Below the pieces are notes generated by a model. It worked only from the letters and a program-made list of their open reading frames with translations, had not been told where the DNA came from and did not search any database. This document shows positions 44,716 to 56,362 of a stretch of DNA of 64,000 nucleotides, one piece after another. Numbering within the stretch: the stretch's first letter is position 1; every line of letters starts with the position of its first letter. The stretch is taken from positions 31,900,129 to 31,964,128 of the forward strand of contig OY743180.1 of assembly GCA_963555705.1 (NCBI GenBank). The letters run 5' to 3'. This DNA is from Ligustrum vulgare (Eukaryota; Streptophyta; Magnoliopsida; Lamiales; Oleaceae). A program made the translations under genes and the position numbers.

Positions 44716-44732
44716 ATTACCCCCCAATATGG
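44716..44732 (-). other. Polypurine tract, Tat-type element
   Basis: The minus strand reads CCATATTGGGGGGTAAT directly before the LTR start TGTTGACG; it is the plus-strand primer for reverse transcription. Confidence 0.85.
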
Positions 44733-45640
44733 CGGAATTAATGTTCATCCATTAATTTTATGCTATATTAATCATTTCGATGTGCCCTTTTTCCCAGAAA
44801 TTCTCAGCATTCTAATCTTCTTCCGTCTTTTCCAACATAGACCGTTCAGATTCTGCCTTTCTGCCTTCTTTTTCTCGCATAAAGAGGTGGACTCTTTCCC
44901 TATAAAGAGGGGATTTGGTTACAGATACGTCTCTTATCCCTTTCTTCCAGTCTTGTACGTCACTGCTATCATGTATATTCCCCCATGTTTGAGAGGTCTT
45001 TTGTTCCTATTTCTCCCAGATATGAACCATCTAATTTTCTTTTCCCACGATCTGCTCTAAACATACCTTTGGTATGGGAGATATAGGAAATTGTTTCTTG
45101 GCCGTGGAGGCTCCTTTCGACGTCTCTCTCCCTTATGATCCCTTTCCAGGGTCGTCAGATGTAGAGGAACTGCCGGTAGGGAGCACTCACCGGCCATTTC
45201 TTACCCCATGATCGGTCGATTACTTGCTGAGAGTGCTTCTCAGGCCGTTCACCTGTTGTGATTGCTTCCAGCGGATGCAGCTGAGAAGACGAGGATGGAA
45301 GCTTCACAAAGGTTGACATGGAGAAGGGGGAAAGACCTACCAGGCGAGTCATTCTTGTTCATAAGCATGTCGCCGTCGTTGGGGTGACGAAGATTGGTCT
45401 GTAATAGAGACGTCCTCTGTAATAGTTGATAGCCAGTCTTCATTTTGTAGTAGTTGGTAGGCAGTATTCATTTCCCTATTGTTGCTGAGTGAGGTTCTAC
45501 TGGCTCCTTTTGTGTTGCGAATGTACATAACTTTTTTGAATAAAAGAAACAATTTTTGGTATAGGCGCACCTTATTTTCATTTTCCTTTTTTCTTGCTTG
45601 TGCGATAATTGCGCGCCTTTTTCGGTAAAATACAATGCGT
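44733..45640 (-). other. 3' untranslated region of Tat-type element
   Basis: About 900 bp between integrase and the polypurine tract. Short open frames occur on both strands but none resembles an envelope or other known protein. Confidence 0.55.
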
Positions 45641-46929
45641 TTATATTTGTTCGTCCTCCCATATGGAAGGAACATATTTCTTCAAGTATTTGCCGTTGAT
45701 GGATCTTATGTGTTTCGTGTTATCTAGATCCTCCAAATGATAAGCTCCGTTGGACAACACACTGCTTACTCTGAACGGCCCTTCCCAATTAGGCGACCAT
45801 TTCCCATTTTTGGAATTTTTACTTTCTAAGGGGAGTATGGTTTTCCATACCAAATCGCCCACACTAAATAACTTGGCTATCACTCTGTTGCTGTAGTATT
45901 TAGCCACTTTTTGCTTCTGAACTTGCAATCTATTAAGGACGTCCAACTTTAATTCGTCCAGTTCTAAAAGATTCTGAACCATCAATTCTGCATAGTCGCT
46001 TTTGCATAGATGGTTCTGTAAGCTTGTTCGAATTGATTGCACGTTGATCTCCATAGGTAGTACTGCTTCTTGTCCATAGGTTAGCTGAAACGGAGTTACG
46101 CATGTTCTCGTTCGTGGAGACACCTTGTAAGCCCACAATGCATGATTCAAACATTCGTGCCAATTCCTGGCATTTTCGCCCAACATTTTTCGTACAATGC
46201 TCTTCAGGGTTTTGTTGGAAGACTCTGCTTGCCCGTTAGACTGAGCGTAATAAGGCGTAGAGTTAACTAGCTTGATACCAAATTCGTCTAAGAACTCCTT
46301 TATTAGATTTCCATTCAATAAGGTTCCATGGTCTACCATTATAGTTTGTAGCACCTCGAACCTATAAATAATATGGCCGCGAATGAATTCTATGACGTTC
46401 TTTTGGGAAATCTCTTTCAAAGGGACATCCTCTACCCATTTAGTAAAGAAGTACGTTGCTACAATGGTGAATGTGTGTTGTTTGGACGATGGGGGATAAA
46501 TCTTCCCTATTAAATCAATAGGACAGCCCTTAAACGGCCAATGTTTAATAATAGGCGCCATTTCCCTGGCTGACGCTCTTTGGATTGGTCCGTGTCTCAA
46601 CACGCTAAGCAACTTTTTGCATATTGTATGCACGATTCTCCCATTTTGGGCCAAAAGCATCCACTCCTAATAATCAACCATCTCATTTTTTGGCCAGCTA
46701 TATGGGCACCACATATCCCTTCATGGACTTCTTCTATAATGGTCTTGGCCTCGCTCAAACCTATGCACTTCAATAGTACCCCATCTGAACGTTTCTTGTA
46801 TATTTGTTCGTCTATGAGGACATAATTTAATGCACGCAATTTCATTTTCCTGTCGTTTCTTCTACCAGGTTCTTCCAGAATTTCTTTATTTCTTCTCTCC
46901 AATCCATCGCGTCCCCGGTTTGCATACAA
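45641..46929 (-). pseudogene. Integrase of Tat-type element (two frameshifts)
   Basis: The N-terminal part (RALNYVLIDEQIYKKRSDGV, VHEGICGAHIAGQKM, CIQYAKSCLAC) is in one frame (46929-46597). The catalytic core follows in another (46660-45641). DDE residues are visible in PIDLIGKIYPP, TIMVDHGTLL and NGQAESSNKTL, followed by WHECLNHALWAYKVSPRTRT, PFQLTYGQEAVLPME, and the C-terminal GDLVWKTILP and WEGPFRVSSVLSNGAYHLED. Frameshifts lie near 46880 and 46610. Catalytic residues survive, but no uninterrupted protein is encoded. Integrase joins the element cDNA to the chromosome. Confidence 0.85.
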
Positions 46930-47393
46930 TGAATGCTACTTTCCTTTACCTTCCTTTGTATGGCGAGCAGGATTATTCCGTACTCACAAGTTGTTGTTGC
47001 ATTCACCACCTTTGAATAACCCGAAGCGACTTGGGCTAACTCGTTCACTACATCGTTGTAAATCCTGCTTATATATTGAAGCTCCACTTGATCAAATTCT
47101 TCCAAAATCTCTTGGGCGAGCTCGTATTGCTTTATCACAGAATCGCTCTGGCACTTGAAATCGCCCGTTAATTGGTATATTACCAACTGAGAATCTCCCC
47201 AGATAATCACATTTTTCACTTTTAGCTCTGCTAACAATTCTAGCCCCGTGATCAATGCTTCGTACTCGGCTTGATTTTTAGTACATGCTCTTTCCAAGGT
47301 GAGAGCATACTTGTAACAGACTCCCATGGGATTTATTAAAACTATACCAATCCCCGCGCCCTGGTAAGTTTTTGATCCATCAAAATATAGAAC
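46842..47393 (-). pseudogene. Second (archaeal-type) RNase H of Tat-type element
   Basis: After the stop that ends the first RNase H segment, the same frame continues VLYFDGSKTYQGAGIGIVL then NQAEYEALITGLELLAEL (Glu), VIIWGDSQLVIYQLTGDF (Asp) and YNDVVNELAQVASGY. These are the motifs of the RVT_3/archaeal-type RNase HI domain. The DGS, E, GDS and ND residues give a plausible complete catalytic set. The frame then shifts near 46880 into integrase. It is the lineage marker for Tat elements. Confidence 0.85.
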
Positions 47394-47963
47394 TCAGGGC
47401 TTTGTTTCGAGCGAATCCACTTCTAAATTAAATTTCTTAGGCATGTCTAAACAAGGATGATCAGCCAAAAAGTTGGCTAAAGTTTGATTTTTAATTTCCT
47501 TTTGAGGTACGTGTTGTATTTCAAATTCAGAAAGGGCCAATGTCCAAAGGTCAATTCTTTGATGTAAAACAAGGCGAGAAAACAAATACTTGACTATATT
47601 TACTTTAGATATCAAATACACGGTTACAGACCGTAAATAGGCCCTTAGTTTAGTACCCGTGAAATATAGAGCGAGACAAAGTTTTTCTATAGCTGAATAA
47701 TTACATTCACACTTCGTCAACTGTCTGCTTAAGTAGTAAATCGCTCTCTCCTCGCCTAGTTGGTCTTCTTGTGCGACCATTCCAGCTATAGATCCTTGCT
47801 CCACCGATATATAGACTTTCATTGGCTTTCCATGAATTGGTGACACCAACACAGGCTGATTTGATAAGTATATCTTTAGACTGTCGAAAGCCTTTTGGTG
47901 TTCTTCCCGCCAGACAAATTCATCTTGATTTTTCAACTTTAAAAGAGGCGAAAAAACTTTCGT
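47394..47963 (-). pseudogene. First RNase H of Tat-type element
   Basis: In frame with RT, but behind a TGA at 47964-47966. It reads FVWREEHQKAFDSLKIYL, VYISVEQGSIAGMVAQED (the usual first Asp is not evident at YISVEQGS), RAIYYLSRQLTKCECNYSAI, and SEFEIQHVPQKEIKNQTLAN then FLADHPC. A second TGA ends it at 47394 (after SLETKP). Loss of the first acidic residue fits a degenerate primary RNase H, which is common where a second RNase H was acquired. Confidence 0.8.
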
Positions 47964-48914
47964 TCACCCTGCACAATTAGAAATAAAACGCCTTAAGAAA
48001 TTTACTTGACCTAGGAATCTTAACAATTCCTTTTTGTTAGCAGGCGGTTTTGCTTCTAGAATGGCTCTTGCTTTATTTTTGTCAAGTTCGATCCCCCTCT
48101 TGTGTACCAGAAAACCAAGGAAGTTTCCTGAATTAACACCAAACGCACATTTTAAAGGGTTTAACTTCAACTTGTACTGCCTCATTCGTTTAAACGAACG
48201 TCTTAGTTGTTGAAAATGGTCTTTTTCTTTCTTTGACTTTACCACAATATCATCTACATATACTTCAATAAAATCCTCAATCATTTCATGAAAGATTAAA
48301 TTCATTGCCCTTTGATAAGTGGCCCCAGCATTTTTTAGGCCGAAGGGCATGATCGTCCACTCAAAACATCCCAGGGCCCCTGGGCACCTAAAGGCCGTTT
48401 TATGCACGTCTTCGTCAGCTATGTAAATTTGGTTGTATCCGAAATACCCATCCATGAAGGAATACATGACATGCCCTGCAGTTGAATCTACTGAAAAATC
48501 CACCGTTGGCATAGGATACTCATCTTTAGGCATGGCAAAATTTAAATTCCTGAAATCTATGCACACCCTAATACTACCGTTCTTTTTAGACACGGGCACA
48601 ATATTAGATAACCATTTTACATACCTGGCCGTCCTAATAAAACCAGCCTTTAAAAGACGTTCTATTTCCTTTTTTACTTCAGGTAAAATATTAGGGGCAA
48701 AACGCCTAGGTGGCTGCTTATGTGGCTTAAAATTATGCTTAGTTGGCAATCTATGTTCCACCAAATTCCTATCTAAACCAGGCATGTGTTCATATTCCCA
48801 AGCAAAACAATCTCTGTATTCTTTTAATAAGGCAATCAATTCATGACTTACCTCCCTACTGAGTGTTTGGCTGATGAATGTTGGGCGTTCTTTCCCTTCG
48901 TCGCCGATGATCAC
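47964..48914 (-). pseudogene. Reverse transcriptase of Tat-type element
   Basis: 316 residues. Motifs in order: LIALLKEYRDCFAWEYEHMP, HRLPTKHNFKPHKQPPRRF, GFIRTARYVKWLSNIVPVSK, KKNGSIRVCIDFRNLNFA, MDGYFGYNQIYI, FRCPGALGCFEWTIMPFGLK then NAGATYQRAMN, and the catalytic VYVDDIVVKSK. The thumb follows (LKLNPLKCAFGVNSGNFLGF, LRFLGQVNFLRRFI). The YVDD box and flanking acidic residues are intact. The frame ends at a TGA where SNCAG would continue into the RNase H. The product primes from a tRNA to copy element RNA. Confidence 0.88.
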
Positions 48915-49204
48915 TTTTACAAGAGGGTCTTGCGCCTGAGCGTACCCCTATCTCGATATCCCTATTGTTTCATCGTCCAGGCTTTTTGCGAGCAACTCTT
49001 CCTCCAAACAATCCACCTTGTAGACCTTTCTATCAGCATTATGCTCCAACTCAAAAACGGCCAACTTGCACTTGAACATTGCCAATGCTATTGCCTTAAG
49101 GGCCACTATACTTGGCCTCATCTAGTTGAACATCTCTGTTAGGGCATCAACCAAGAATGGTTCTTCGCTTAGTGTGACGACTTGATTTTCTTCTCCCTCT
49201 TGCA

Positions 49205-50209
49205 CTACTCTAAGAGGCCCATAATTCCCCTCGTACATGAATCTTTCTTTAGAGTTCGCTTCCGCCATGAATGGTCTATGATCTGCCGTATCACTTCTCC
49301 TTTATCATTCCAGAATAATAAACACCGGTGGAGCGATGAAGGTATGCACCGGCTCCCATGGATCCAATCTCTCCCTAGAAGTACGTTATAGCCGGTAGGA
49401 CCATCTATTACAAAGAAAACTGTGGTCCTTGTGGTGGTTCCCACAGTGACGTCCAATGGCATCACTCCTTTGGCCGACGCCACCCCCCTCTCGTTGAAGC
49501 TTGTGAGGATAACTTCTGTTGGAATCATATCCTCCTCCTTATTTGCGAGTATTTTGGTCATTCTGGATGGGATGGTATTTATAGCGGCCCCGTTGTCTAT
49601 AAAAACCTTTGACACTGAAATTCCATTAATCTGGGCCTTCACATATAGTGGCCTCAGATGCCTGGTTAGTTTTGTCGAGGGTTTCCTAAAGATAACCTTT
49701 TTCGCTGCATCGATCTCTACCTCCTGGCCGTCTTCATTTATTTCGACTATTTTCGTCACTTCGGCTTGCAATACTTCTTGTCCCTCACTCTGATCTCTCG
49801 ACTCTTCATTTGTAAACCATCCAGTAGGAGGAGGAAGTATCCTAGGAGGCGATCCATACTTCTCAACCCGTGGTACTTTCGTTTTCCTTTTCGGCGTTCC
49901 GTACAGTACGTAAAAATCGAACGCTTGCCCAGAGGGCTCGCCCAATAGATCCACTTCACACACGTCGTCTTGATACAAATGCTTTAGCATCACATTGTAC
50001 GAAACCCCTCTTTTCCTACCTTCCACCTCCAAATCGATCTCTTCTTCGATGTTTGTCATGCCATCGTCCTCTTCTTCATAATCTACCTCTTGGGACATTT
50101 GGCCCTCTTCACATATCAACTCGCAGGATGTTCCTTCATTTTCTCCACCTTCTTCTCCTACATCCTCTTTGCTTCTAAACTCATTGGCCAGTAGATAGTT
50201 GGTTGCCAT
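49205..50209 (-). pseudogene. Aspartic protease region of Tat-type element
   Basis: An acidic N-terminal half precedes the protease fold: LTRHLRPLYVKAQINGISVS, the active-site loop KVFIDNGAAINTIP (DNGA for the more common D[GS]GA), then VTVGTTTRTTVFFVIDG and YNVLLGRDWIHG. The frame overlaps the end of gag by about 30 bases in a different frame, so expression would have needed a frameshift or the boundary is a mutation. After GIMGLLE the frame ends. The linker to RT (48915-49204) continues in another frame. Confidence 0.8.
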
Positions 50210-52863
50210 GACCGGGGGGTAATGTCCCTAATTGAATGGTGGTGGCTTGCTCTGGTTCCTCTTCGTCTCCTTCTTTTTTGCTGCGCTCGAACTTCGATTT
50301 CCATGTGGAACTTTCAGATGCTTTCTTCACCGATCCCTCTGTGTTGTTCCCTTTGTCACCATCAAATTCATTTTGGTCAGCTTTTCGAGTCAGCCTCGGT
50401 GTGTCTAGGGGCAACGCTCCTTGTTGTCGCCTCATTATTTTGCAGTAGTTCCTTTGAAAACGCCTTTGTTGGGTCCTTGTCATCTCATTGAAGGGCACAG
50501 CTCGTCTAGCATTATACTGGAATGAATGCCAAACATTTGATTGAAGTGGTTGTGGCCTAAATGTTTTCCTGTGATTTGTTGGCCATAGTTTCCTTTCTTG
50601 AGACGGTTTTCCATGTGTATCTGGGCCTCGTCCTCTATCGGGCTGGAAACTTGACATAACTCTGGGATGAGTGTGAAAACCTTGTGCTTTGGTTCCTTCC
50701 ATAGACTTACTCACTTCTTCCTTACATCTATTACATAAGACACTCCTGTCTCCTTGGTATTCTTTTCTCTTGAGTCGTTCAAACATTTTGGGACGTTGTT
50801 GTTCATCTTCTGCTCCATCATCAATTACCAGTTTGAACTTTGGAAATTTCTGGGCAAAATCAGTTTCTATCATGTTCACTCCAAGCGGTTGTGGAAATGG
50901 ATTCTAGTCCACCTCCATCTTTTTCTTAGGCTCAAGTGTGATCCTCCCCGACTCAATGGCTTCCTGCAACACGTACTGGAAAACCAAACAATTGTTAGTC
51001 GTATGAGACCATGCATTATGCCATTTACAATATTTTTTGCCCTTAGTTTGTTCAGGGTTTGGAAACTTATGTTTATTGCTCAACTTGATTTGCTTATCCT
51101 TATATAATTTGTCGAATATAAGGTCCGCCTTACTAACGTCGAACGAAAATATTTTAGCCTTATTTTTCTCTTCTACAGGCTTGTCTTTTACTATCGCGCC
51201 AGATTTTGCTGCCAGGGGACAAGCATATGGGTCCCCTTTGACTAGCTCGGCCAAGCATACTTCAACCTGGTCAACATATTCGTCACCTTCCGTGCGTATG
51301 TCAAAATTTGGGTCTCTATAAAAAGTCCCTTTACTAGAATTTTTCATTTGATCTTCTTTTCTCAACAGACGCTCATATCTTATTACATTACCGCTCAATT
51401 GAAATAGGCCAGGGAACTCCCTATCCTGGAATTTTTTCTTGAGGTCAAAACTCAGGAAAATCAGAGCGATTCTAACGAATTCCTTTTCCAGCAGGGGTAC
51501 AAAGCATTTACTCCTGACTGTTTTGGACCGTTGGAGGAAGCTTTCAGCCCACTCAGTGGGCATTTTCCTTAGATTGGCCAAATTGTCCAGAGTCACCTCG
51601 GATTCCATTTTATAGACCTGGGTGTGGAACAGTTGTTCTAATTGTTGCCACGTTTGCATAGAATTCGCTAGCAGGTTAATGAACCAAGAGAAAGCCATCC
51701 CTGTTAAGGAACTTGGGAAAGCCTCATCTTACGATAATCGGTCACCTCACCACACTGCAACGTGAATCGACCAACGTGTTCTAGCGTGGAGACCTCCCCT
51801 AAACCAGTGAATAAAGAGAATTATGGCACCTTGTAACCCCTAGGCCACGGATAGGCTTGATCCACCCAATCTGGGTATGGCTTAGTGTAAGTCAGCCTAA
51901 CATAAGGACGCATCCCCACTGCCATTTGGTATCGCACCATCTCAGCGACTTGATCCCTTAACAAGGCATTGGGATCATAAGTGAATCCTATAGGTTGATT
52001 CCCCACTGGTGGTGCTTGTGGCCTGATGTTCGGCAAATGGTTTGGTAAAGGATTTGGAGCGCAATTACCATTGGGGAAGATGTTGTTATTGTTCCCTCCA
52101 TCGTTAAAATGTGGAACATTTTGTCCATTATTTTGGATACTATTCTGAGGTACTGGGTTACTCCCCAAGTTCGGAACTGGGTCACCTCAAATTCAAAGTT
52201 GGGTTTCCCCCCAAGTTTGGCATTGGATTACTCTCCAAGTTTGAAGTTGGGTTACCCCCCAAGTTTGGGGTTGGGTTACCCCCCAAGTTTGGAGTTGGGT
52301 TACCCCCAAGTTTGGCACTGGATTACTACCTAAGTTTGAAGTTGGGTTACCCCCCAAGTTTGTCACTGGCATTGGATTACTCCCCAAGTTTGAAGTTGGG
52401 TTACCCCCAAGTTTGGCACTGGCATTGGATTACTCCCCAAGTCTGAAGTTGGGTTACCCCCCAAGTTTGGCACTGACATTGGATTACTCCCCAAGTTTGA
52501 AGTTGGGTTACCCCCAAAGTTTGACACTGGCACTGGATTACTCCCCAAGTTCGAAGTGAACGGCCCAAAAGGCAATTCTATCCCCTGATTTGGATTTGAG
52601 GTTGGGGAACTATGTCCTACAATCGTCCTGGATTGAAAATGATGTCCTATATTTGGGAAGGTTGATTGAACAACTTGGCCTGTCAACTTATTCATATTAT
52701 CATGCAACATTTTTAGTTGTTTGGCCCTATTATCGATTTGTTCTTTCTCTCTTTGAATAAACTTTTCCATATTATGGACATATTGTAGATTTACCTGTTC
52801 AACCACGTCTTGAGCGAGTTCACCGAATAGTGCGCGCATGGTTCGAGGATTCAAATCCGTCAT
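50181..52863 (-). pseudogene. Gag of Tat-type element with internal tandem repeat
   Basis: The start ATG at 52863 (MTDLNPRTMRALFGELAQDV) is followed by a coiled segment (HNMEKFIQREKEQIDNRAKQ). Then comes an 18-residue repeat close to NLGGNPTSNLGSNPMPVP, encoded by a 54 bp DNA repeat at about 52190-52560. The gag core is in later frames: MAFSWFINLLANSMQTWQQL, LRKMPTEWAESFLQRSKTVR, EFVRIALIFLSFDLKKKF, and CKWHNAWSHTTNNCLVF (CX2H...HX4C zinc-like). Breaks: a frame change near 52360, another near 51720-51810, and an in-frame TAG after KKKMEVD (50904). Gag forms the particle that packages element RNA. Confidence 0.8.
52190..52560 (-). repeat. 54 bp tandem repeat in gag
   Basis: Multiple copies of a unit alternating AAGTTTGAAGTTGGGTTAC and AAGTTTGGCACTGG, with CCCCCC tracts. 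Copy boundaries vary by one or two bases in the C-runs, which breaks the reading frame in places and may be the source of the gag frameshifts. Confidence 0.85.
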
Positions 52864-53023
52864 GGGTTCATAACAGCTATGACTCTCTCCCTCTGTTCCT
52901 AGAGGACTATGTTCCTCCTCATATCTTTCGATTATAGACGGGAGATGATGGCTTGCTGTTTCCTTGTCAGAATTCTTGTGAGGCGTGATGGTTCACTTTG
53001 TATCTTCAAAAACACACCAAATT

Positions 53024-53041
53024 GTCCCACCGGGCGTGCCA
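53024..53041 (-). other. Primer binding site, Tat-type element
   Basis: The minus strand reads TGGCACGCCCGGTGGGAC, three bases inside the 5' LTR. It begins TGG as needed to pair with a tRNA CCA end. Which tRNA is used was not determined. Confidence 0.75.
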
Positions 53042-53044
53042 AAC

Positions 53045-53738
53045 TGTTTCGCGCGAACGTCACCTCTCTAACAATTACCAAAGGGGGATCAGACGAATGT
53101 ATAAGAAATAAGGAACAAACCTCTCGAGACAAAGTCCCAACGAGGGGTGCTATATTTATGAAGATTACGGTGAAGACAAAACACCTCCAAGGGGCGCAAG
53201 TACACAAATTACGCTAAGAGTTTGACGATAAAAGTAAAGATAAAGGAAATTACATATTCTCTTGTTGAGATTTGATTGATTGGTCCTTCTAAATGACTAA
53301 GTTTTTACAATATATACAAATGCACAAACTTCCTTCAACCGCTGCCAATATTTGAATCTTTGGTTTGTCACCTTGATTTGTAATACTTGCATGGATTAAT
53401 TTGCTTCCTCCACGTTTCATAACCGTCGCCCACGTCCTTGTAACATCCGCTGCCATGTTGCTTTAAGTAACTTCCAAAATTCGTTATTTCAACTGCTACA
53501 TTCGTCAACAACTGGCTATGTAATCATAAGACAAGTGTCAAAACCGCTTATACTTGCTTAGTAGCCCAACTGCTCCATCGATCGCCCTGTCGCCCAAATA
53601 TCCTAGCTGCCCACAATCGCCAGTCGTCCAATTTCTTGCCTATAATGAGCCCTTAACGTTGGACCTCTTTTGGTTTGAGCCAAGGCTGAGGCCTCTTGCA
53701 TTTTTTGGTATTTTTTTTTTTTTTTTTGAGCGTCAACA
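53045..53738 (-). repeat. 5' LTR of Tat-type element
   Basis: On the plus strand it reads TGTTTCGCGCGAACG to GCGTCAACA. It matches 44036-44715 throughout with many single-base differences, a small insertion near 53100 and a longer T-run near 53711-53728. Confidence 0.93.
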
Positions 53739-53743
53739 GAAGG

Positions 53744-54109
53744 TGATGGCAGTTTTTAAACATTTAGTGGGGGTAGTTTAATTAATAATGCTTAACTGCA
53801 TTTTTTGAAATTTTACTATAAAAATACGTTTCAAAGATACCAAATTCATTCATAAACTGAGTAAACGTAATTCCTCATCGTCATCACAGTTCCAAAATAA
53901 AAAAATAAAAATAAAATTCTTTTGCGCTCAATCCGTCATTTCCAGTTCAAATAAGTATTTTAATTTTATCACCTACAATTTATACATATTTCAAAAAATG
54001 AATACTTCATTGTTTAAAAACTAACGAGAGTCAGAACGAGATAGACGTATGCAGAGATATGCTTCAAGTGACTGGCCTTCACATGGTTGTATTTGAAAAA
54101 AAAAATGTA
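53744..54109. other. Sequence between Tat-type and Copia elements
   Basis: About 365 bp of AT-rich sequence continuous with 44001-44030 on the other side of the Tat-type insertion. No feature is recognised. Confidence 0.5.
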
Positions 54110-54906
54110 TGTTGGGATTTTGGTCCCAAACAAACCCCGGGGGCGATGATGAAACATTGGGTCGGTTTTTTGCTTCGTAGGCCTTCGGCCCATGATCGAG
54201 GTATTTTATGTCCCAATTAAACCACAATATGCGTAACCCAAGAAACAGGTTAGAAACTTTACCACCCTATCTTGAGGTGTTAATTGGGTCATTGGCCCTG
54301 TTGCTCGATAGGTGGATCCGATTGGCGGCCCGGGTTTTAAATAGGCTCCCGACCCATTCCCTAATTAAAACCTAAACCTAAATCTACCTATCCTATATAT
54401 CTACTCCCTCACTCTCATAACTCACGACACACTCAAAAAAGGACCTCTCTCTCGCTCTCTCTTCGTGACCGCGGCAGTGTTTGGTTTTCTCTCTTCTCTG
54501 TGAACTTTGGTAAACCCGCGACCCTGATCCTTCGTTGGCCTCTGGTTCTGCTGCCTCCTTCGTGGTGGGCTGCTTCTTTCGCCTCTCCTTCGTGCACAGC
54601 ACTTGATTACCGTACCTTGGTGCGTCCGGGTATAGGCCTCTGTTTGGTAAGGTTTCTTGGTAAAAACTTGTGGGTTGTGGGTTGCCTCGGAGTGTGATCT
54701 TCCCTGTTTCGTGTGGTGTTGCCGATTGTGGTTATTGGGGCAATTTTTGAGCCCTCGGTTCTAGTCACACGATCGTGACATTATCAAGACCTTAGGGAGA
54801 TTTTTCTCTTATTCTTGATTATTGTTAATCTTATCATTTTCAATTACTTGTCACTTATTGAGAATAACTTGTTACTTTGTGATTGTGCAAGGGAAATTCT
54901 CCAACA
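54110..54906 (+). repeat. 5' LTR of Copia element
   Basis: Probable start TGTTGGGATTTTGGTCCC and end GGAAATTCTCCAACA, three bases before a tRNA-Met primer site (54910). A TATA-like CTATATAT lies at 54393-54400, followed by a CT-rich leader. The left boundary rests on the TG and family style only, as the partner LTR and TSD are outside the window. Confidence 0.65.
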
Positions 54907-54909
54907 AAC

Positions 54910-54921
54910 TGGTATCAGAGC
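54910..54921 (+). other. Primer binding site, Copia element
   Basis: TGGTATCAGAGC on the plus strand, complementary to initiator tRNA-Met, just after the LTR end. The element's leader is then broken by another insertion at 54951. Confidence 0.9.
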
Positions 54922-54950
54922 CGTGTCTGACTGATCGGCTGATTCGTGAC

Positions 54951-56340
54951 TAATGAATCAAAATAGCAAAGAACAAATATATATATATATTTTATGTCAA
55001 CATGTATACCATATGCCTCAATAATCCAGATCAATTTGTACTTTAGCAAGAGTTATGAACAATAAGGTAAAATAATTTTAGTTATCTCATGCCAGATTGT
55101 CAAGTGTGTGTGTGAATAGCCAATGTCAAACTCCTACTCATGTAAATGATATATTTAACATTGTGTAGCTTATTATGCAATATCAAGCCCGAATCTCATG
55201 TGGTCAACCCTATTTATCTAGTGATTTTCCTTCCATCACTCATGGATGATCACAACTTACTACTTTTCTCTCGAATCCCAAGGTTCCTTCTATTCATGTG
55301 GTTTCTAAACATCAAAATTTGCATTTTTCCACACCAGGTGGTTAGAATTAGCTAATTCTGTCCAAACAATCAATGGTAAGCGGTTCCCTAATCCATGCCT
55401 TTAGTATCAAAGTCTCAATCAACAAGCTTATACCAAACAATAATTTTTTTTATTTTTTTTTTCTTCTTTTTTTTTTTTATGGACGACTTTTTCTTTTTAA
55501 ATCCATGTCTTTTACCATCTTTGTGCAATACTTTTCTCATTTGCTTTCTATGTGACCCATGTAGCGAGCTTTAGGTCGGTGGCTCCCAAGCCAGACGGCT
55601 TTAGGGCACCAGGTTTGAAAGACCCCTCAGACTTAATTACTCGAGTCACACAGTCAACATCAAAAAGTTAAAGATATTTTATTGTCTTATGTGTAAGTCC
55701 ACTCTCCGTACTTGCTTTCTAATTGACCTCTGTAGCGAGCTTTAGGTCGGTGGCTCCCAAGCCAGATGGCTTTAGGGCACCAGGTTTGAAAGACCCCTCG
55801 GACTTAATTACTTGAGTCAAAAAGGCATTTGAAGAGTAGAATAAGACCTTCGGAATTTTTCTGTTTTTATGCCGGCAATGGTTTATACTCGTTGACCAAG
55901 ACCTCTTCAACCAATTACACATTTCAGGAACTACAGACCCTTAAAAGTTCAAGCCTACCTTCACCACTTCTTTCCACCCCCAAACTGCTCTTGAGCAAGT
56001 TTAGTTTCTAAGTTTTAAAGGTTGGGATGTCTCATCATCTAAGTTTAGGGATTATCAAGTCATTCCTAAGTTCAAATTGCATAAATTTGCCCCACATGTA
56101 TTAAACAAATCCCTACACAAGTAATAATCCAACAATGGCTATGTGCGCGTGAAGATGAAATCTAGCATGTAATAACTAGTTCATAAAATTCTTGTTTTCA
56201 TGCTGTTCAAAATTCAAACCAAAGCAAAATTTGATCCATACTATATCCTAGGCAATACACATGTCAACAAGTTTTTCAAATTTTTCCTTTTTTTTTTTTT
56301 TTTGGATACATGCTGAATAAAAAGAAAACTTTAGCAGAAA
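54951..56340 (-). other. 3' non-coding part of Athila-type element, with 170 bp repeat
   Basis: About 1.4 kb after the purine tract, without LTR similarity. A direct repeat with TAGCGAGCTTTAGGTCGG starts at 55562 and 55732 (period 170), about 80 bp of each being nearly identical (GGCTCCCAAGCCAGA, TTTGAAAGACCCCTC). No protein is supported. Confidence 0.65.
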
Positions 56341-56350
56341 AATGGACTAC

Positions 56351-56362
56351 CCACCCCCAAAC
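56351..56362 (-). other. Purine tract after Athila-type coding region
   Basis: The minus strand reads AGTTTGGGGGTGGG after CATTGAGGACAATG, the usual wording at the end of Athila pol. In a complete element this precedes an additional 3' region and the LTR. Confidence 0.65.

Larger units (their letters stand above)
44036..53738 (-). mobile_element. Tat-lineage Ty3/Gypsy element (9.7 kb)
   Basis: Complete minus-strand element with perfect target duplication gaagg (44031-44035 and 53739-53743), LTRs of 680 and 694 bp, a primer site and a polypurine tract. Coding order is gag, protease, RT, RNase H, a second (archaeal-type) RNase H, integrase. The second RNase H between the first one and integrase is diagnostic of the Tat group (Ogre/Retand relatives). 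At least three in-frame stops and several frameshifts are present, and the LTRs differ at many positions, so this is an older insertion than the CRM-type one. Confidence 0.92.

Noticed and set aside
44662..45060. Plus-strand 132-codon frame in the Tat-type 3' region
   Set aside because: Phe-rich translation antisense to the element, spanning the LTR border and polypurine tract; no motif and no reason to expect a gene.
49422..50907. Several plus-strand frames of 60-123 codons
   Set aside because: Antisense shadows of Tat-type gag and protease; the minus frames carry the recognisable domains.
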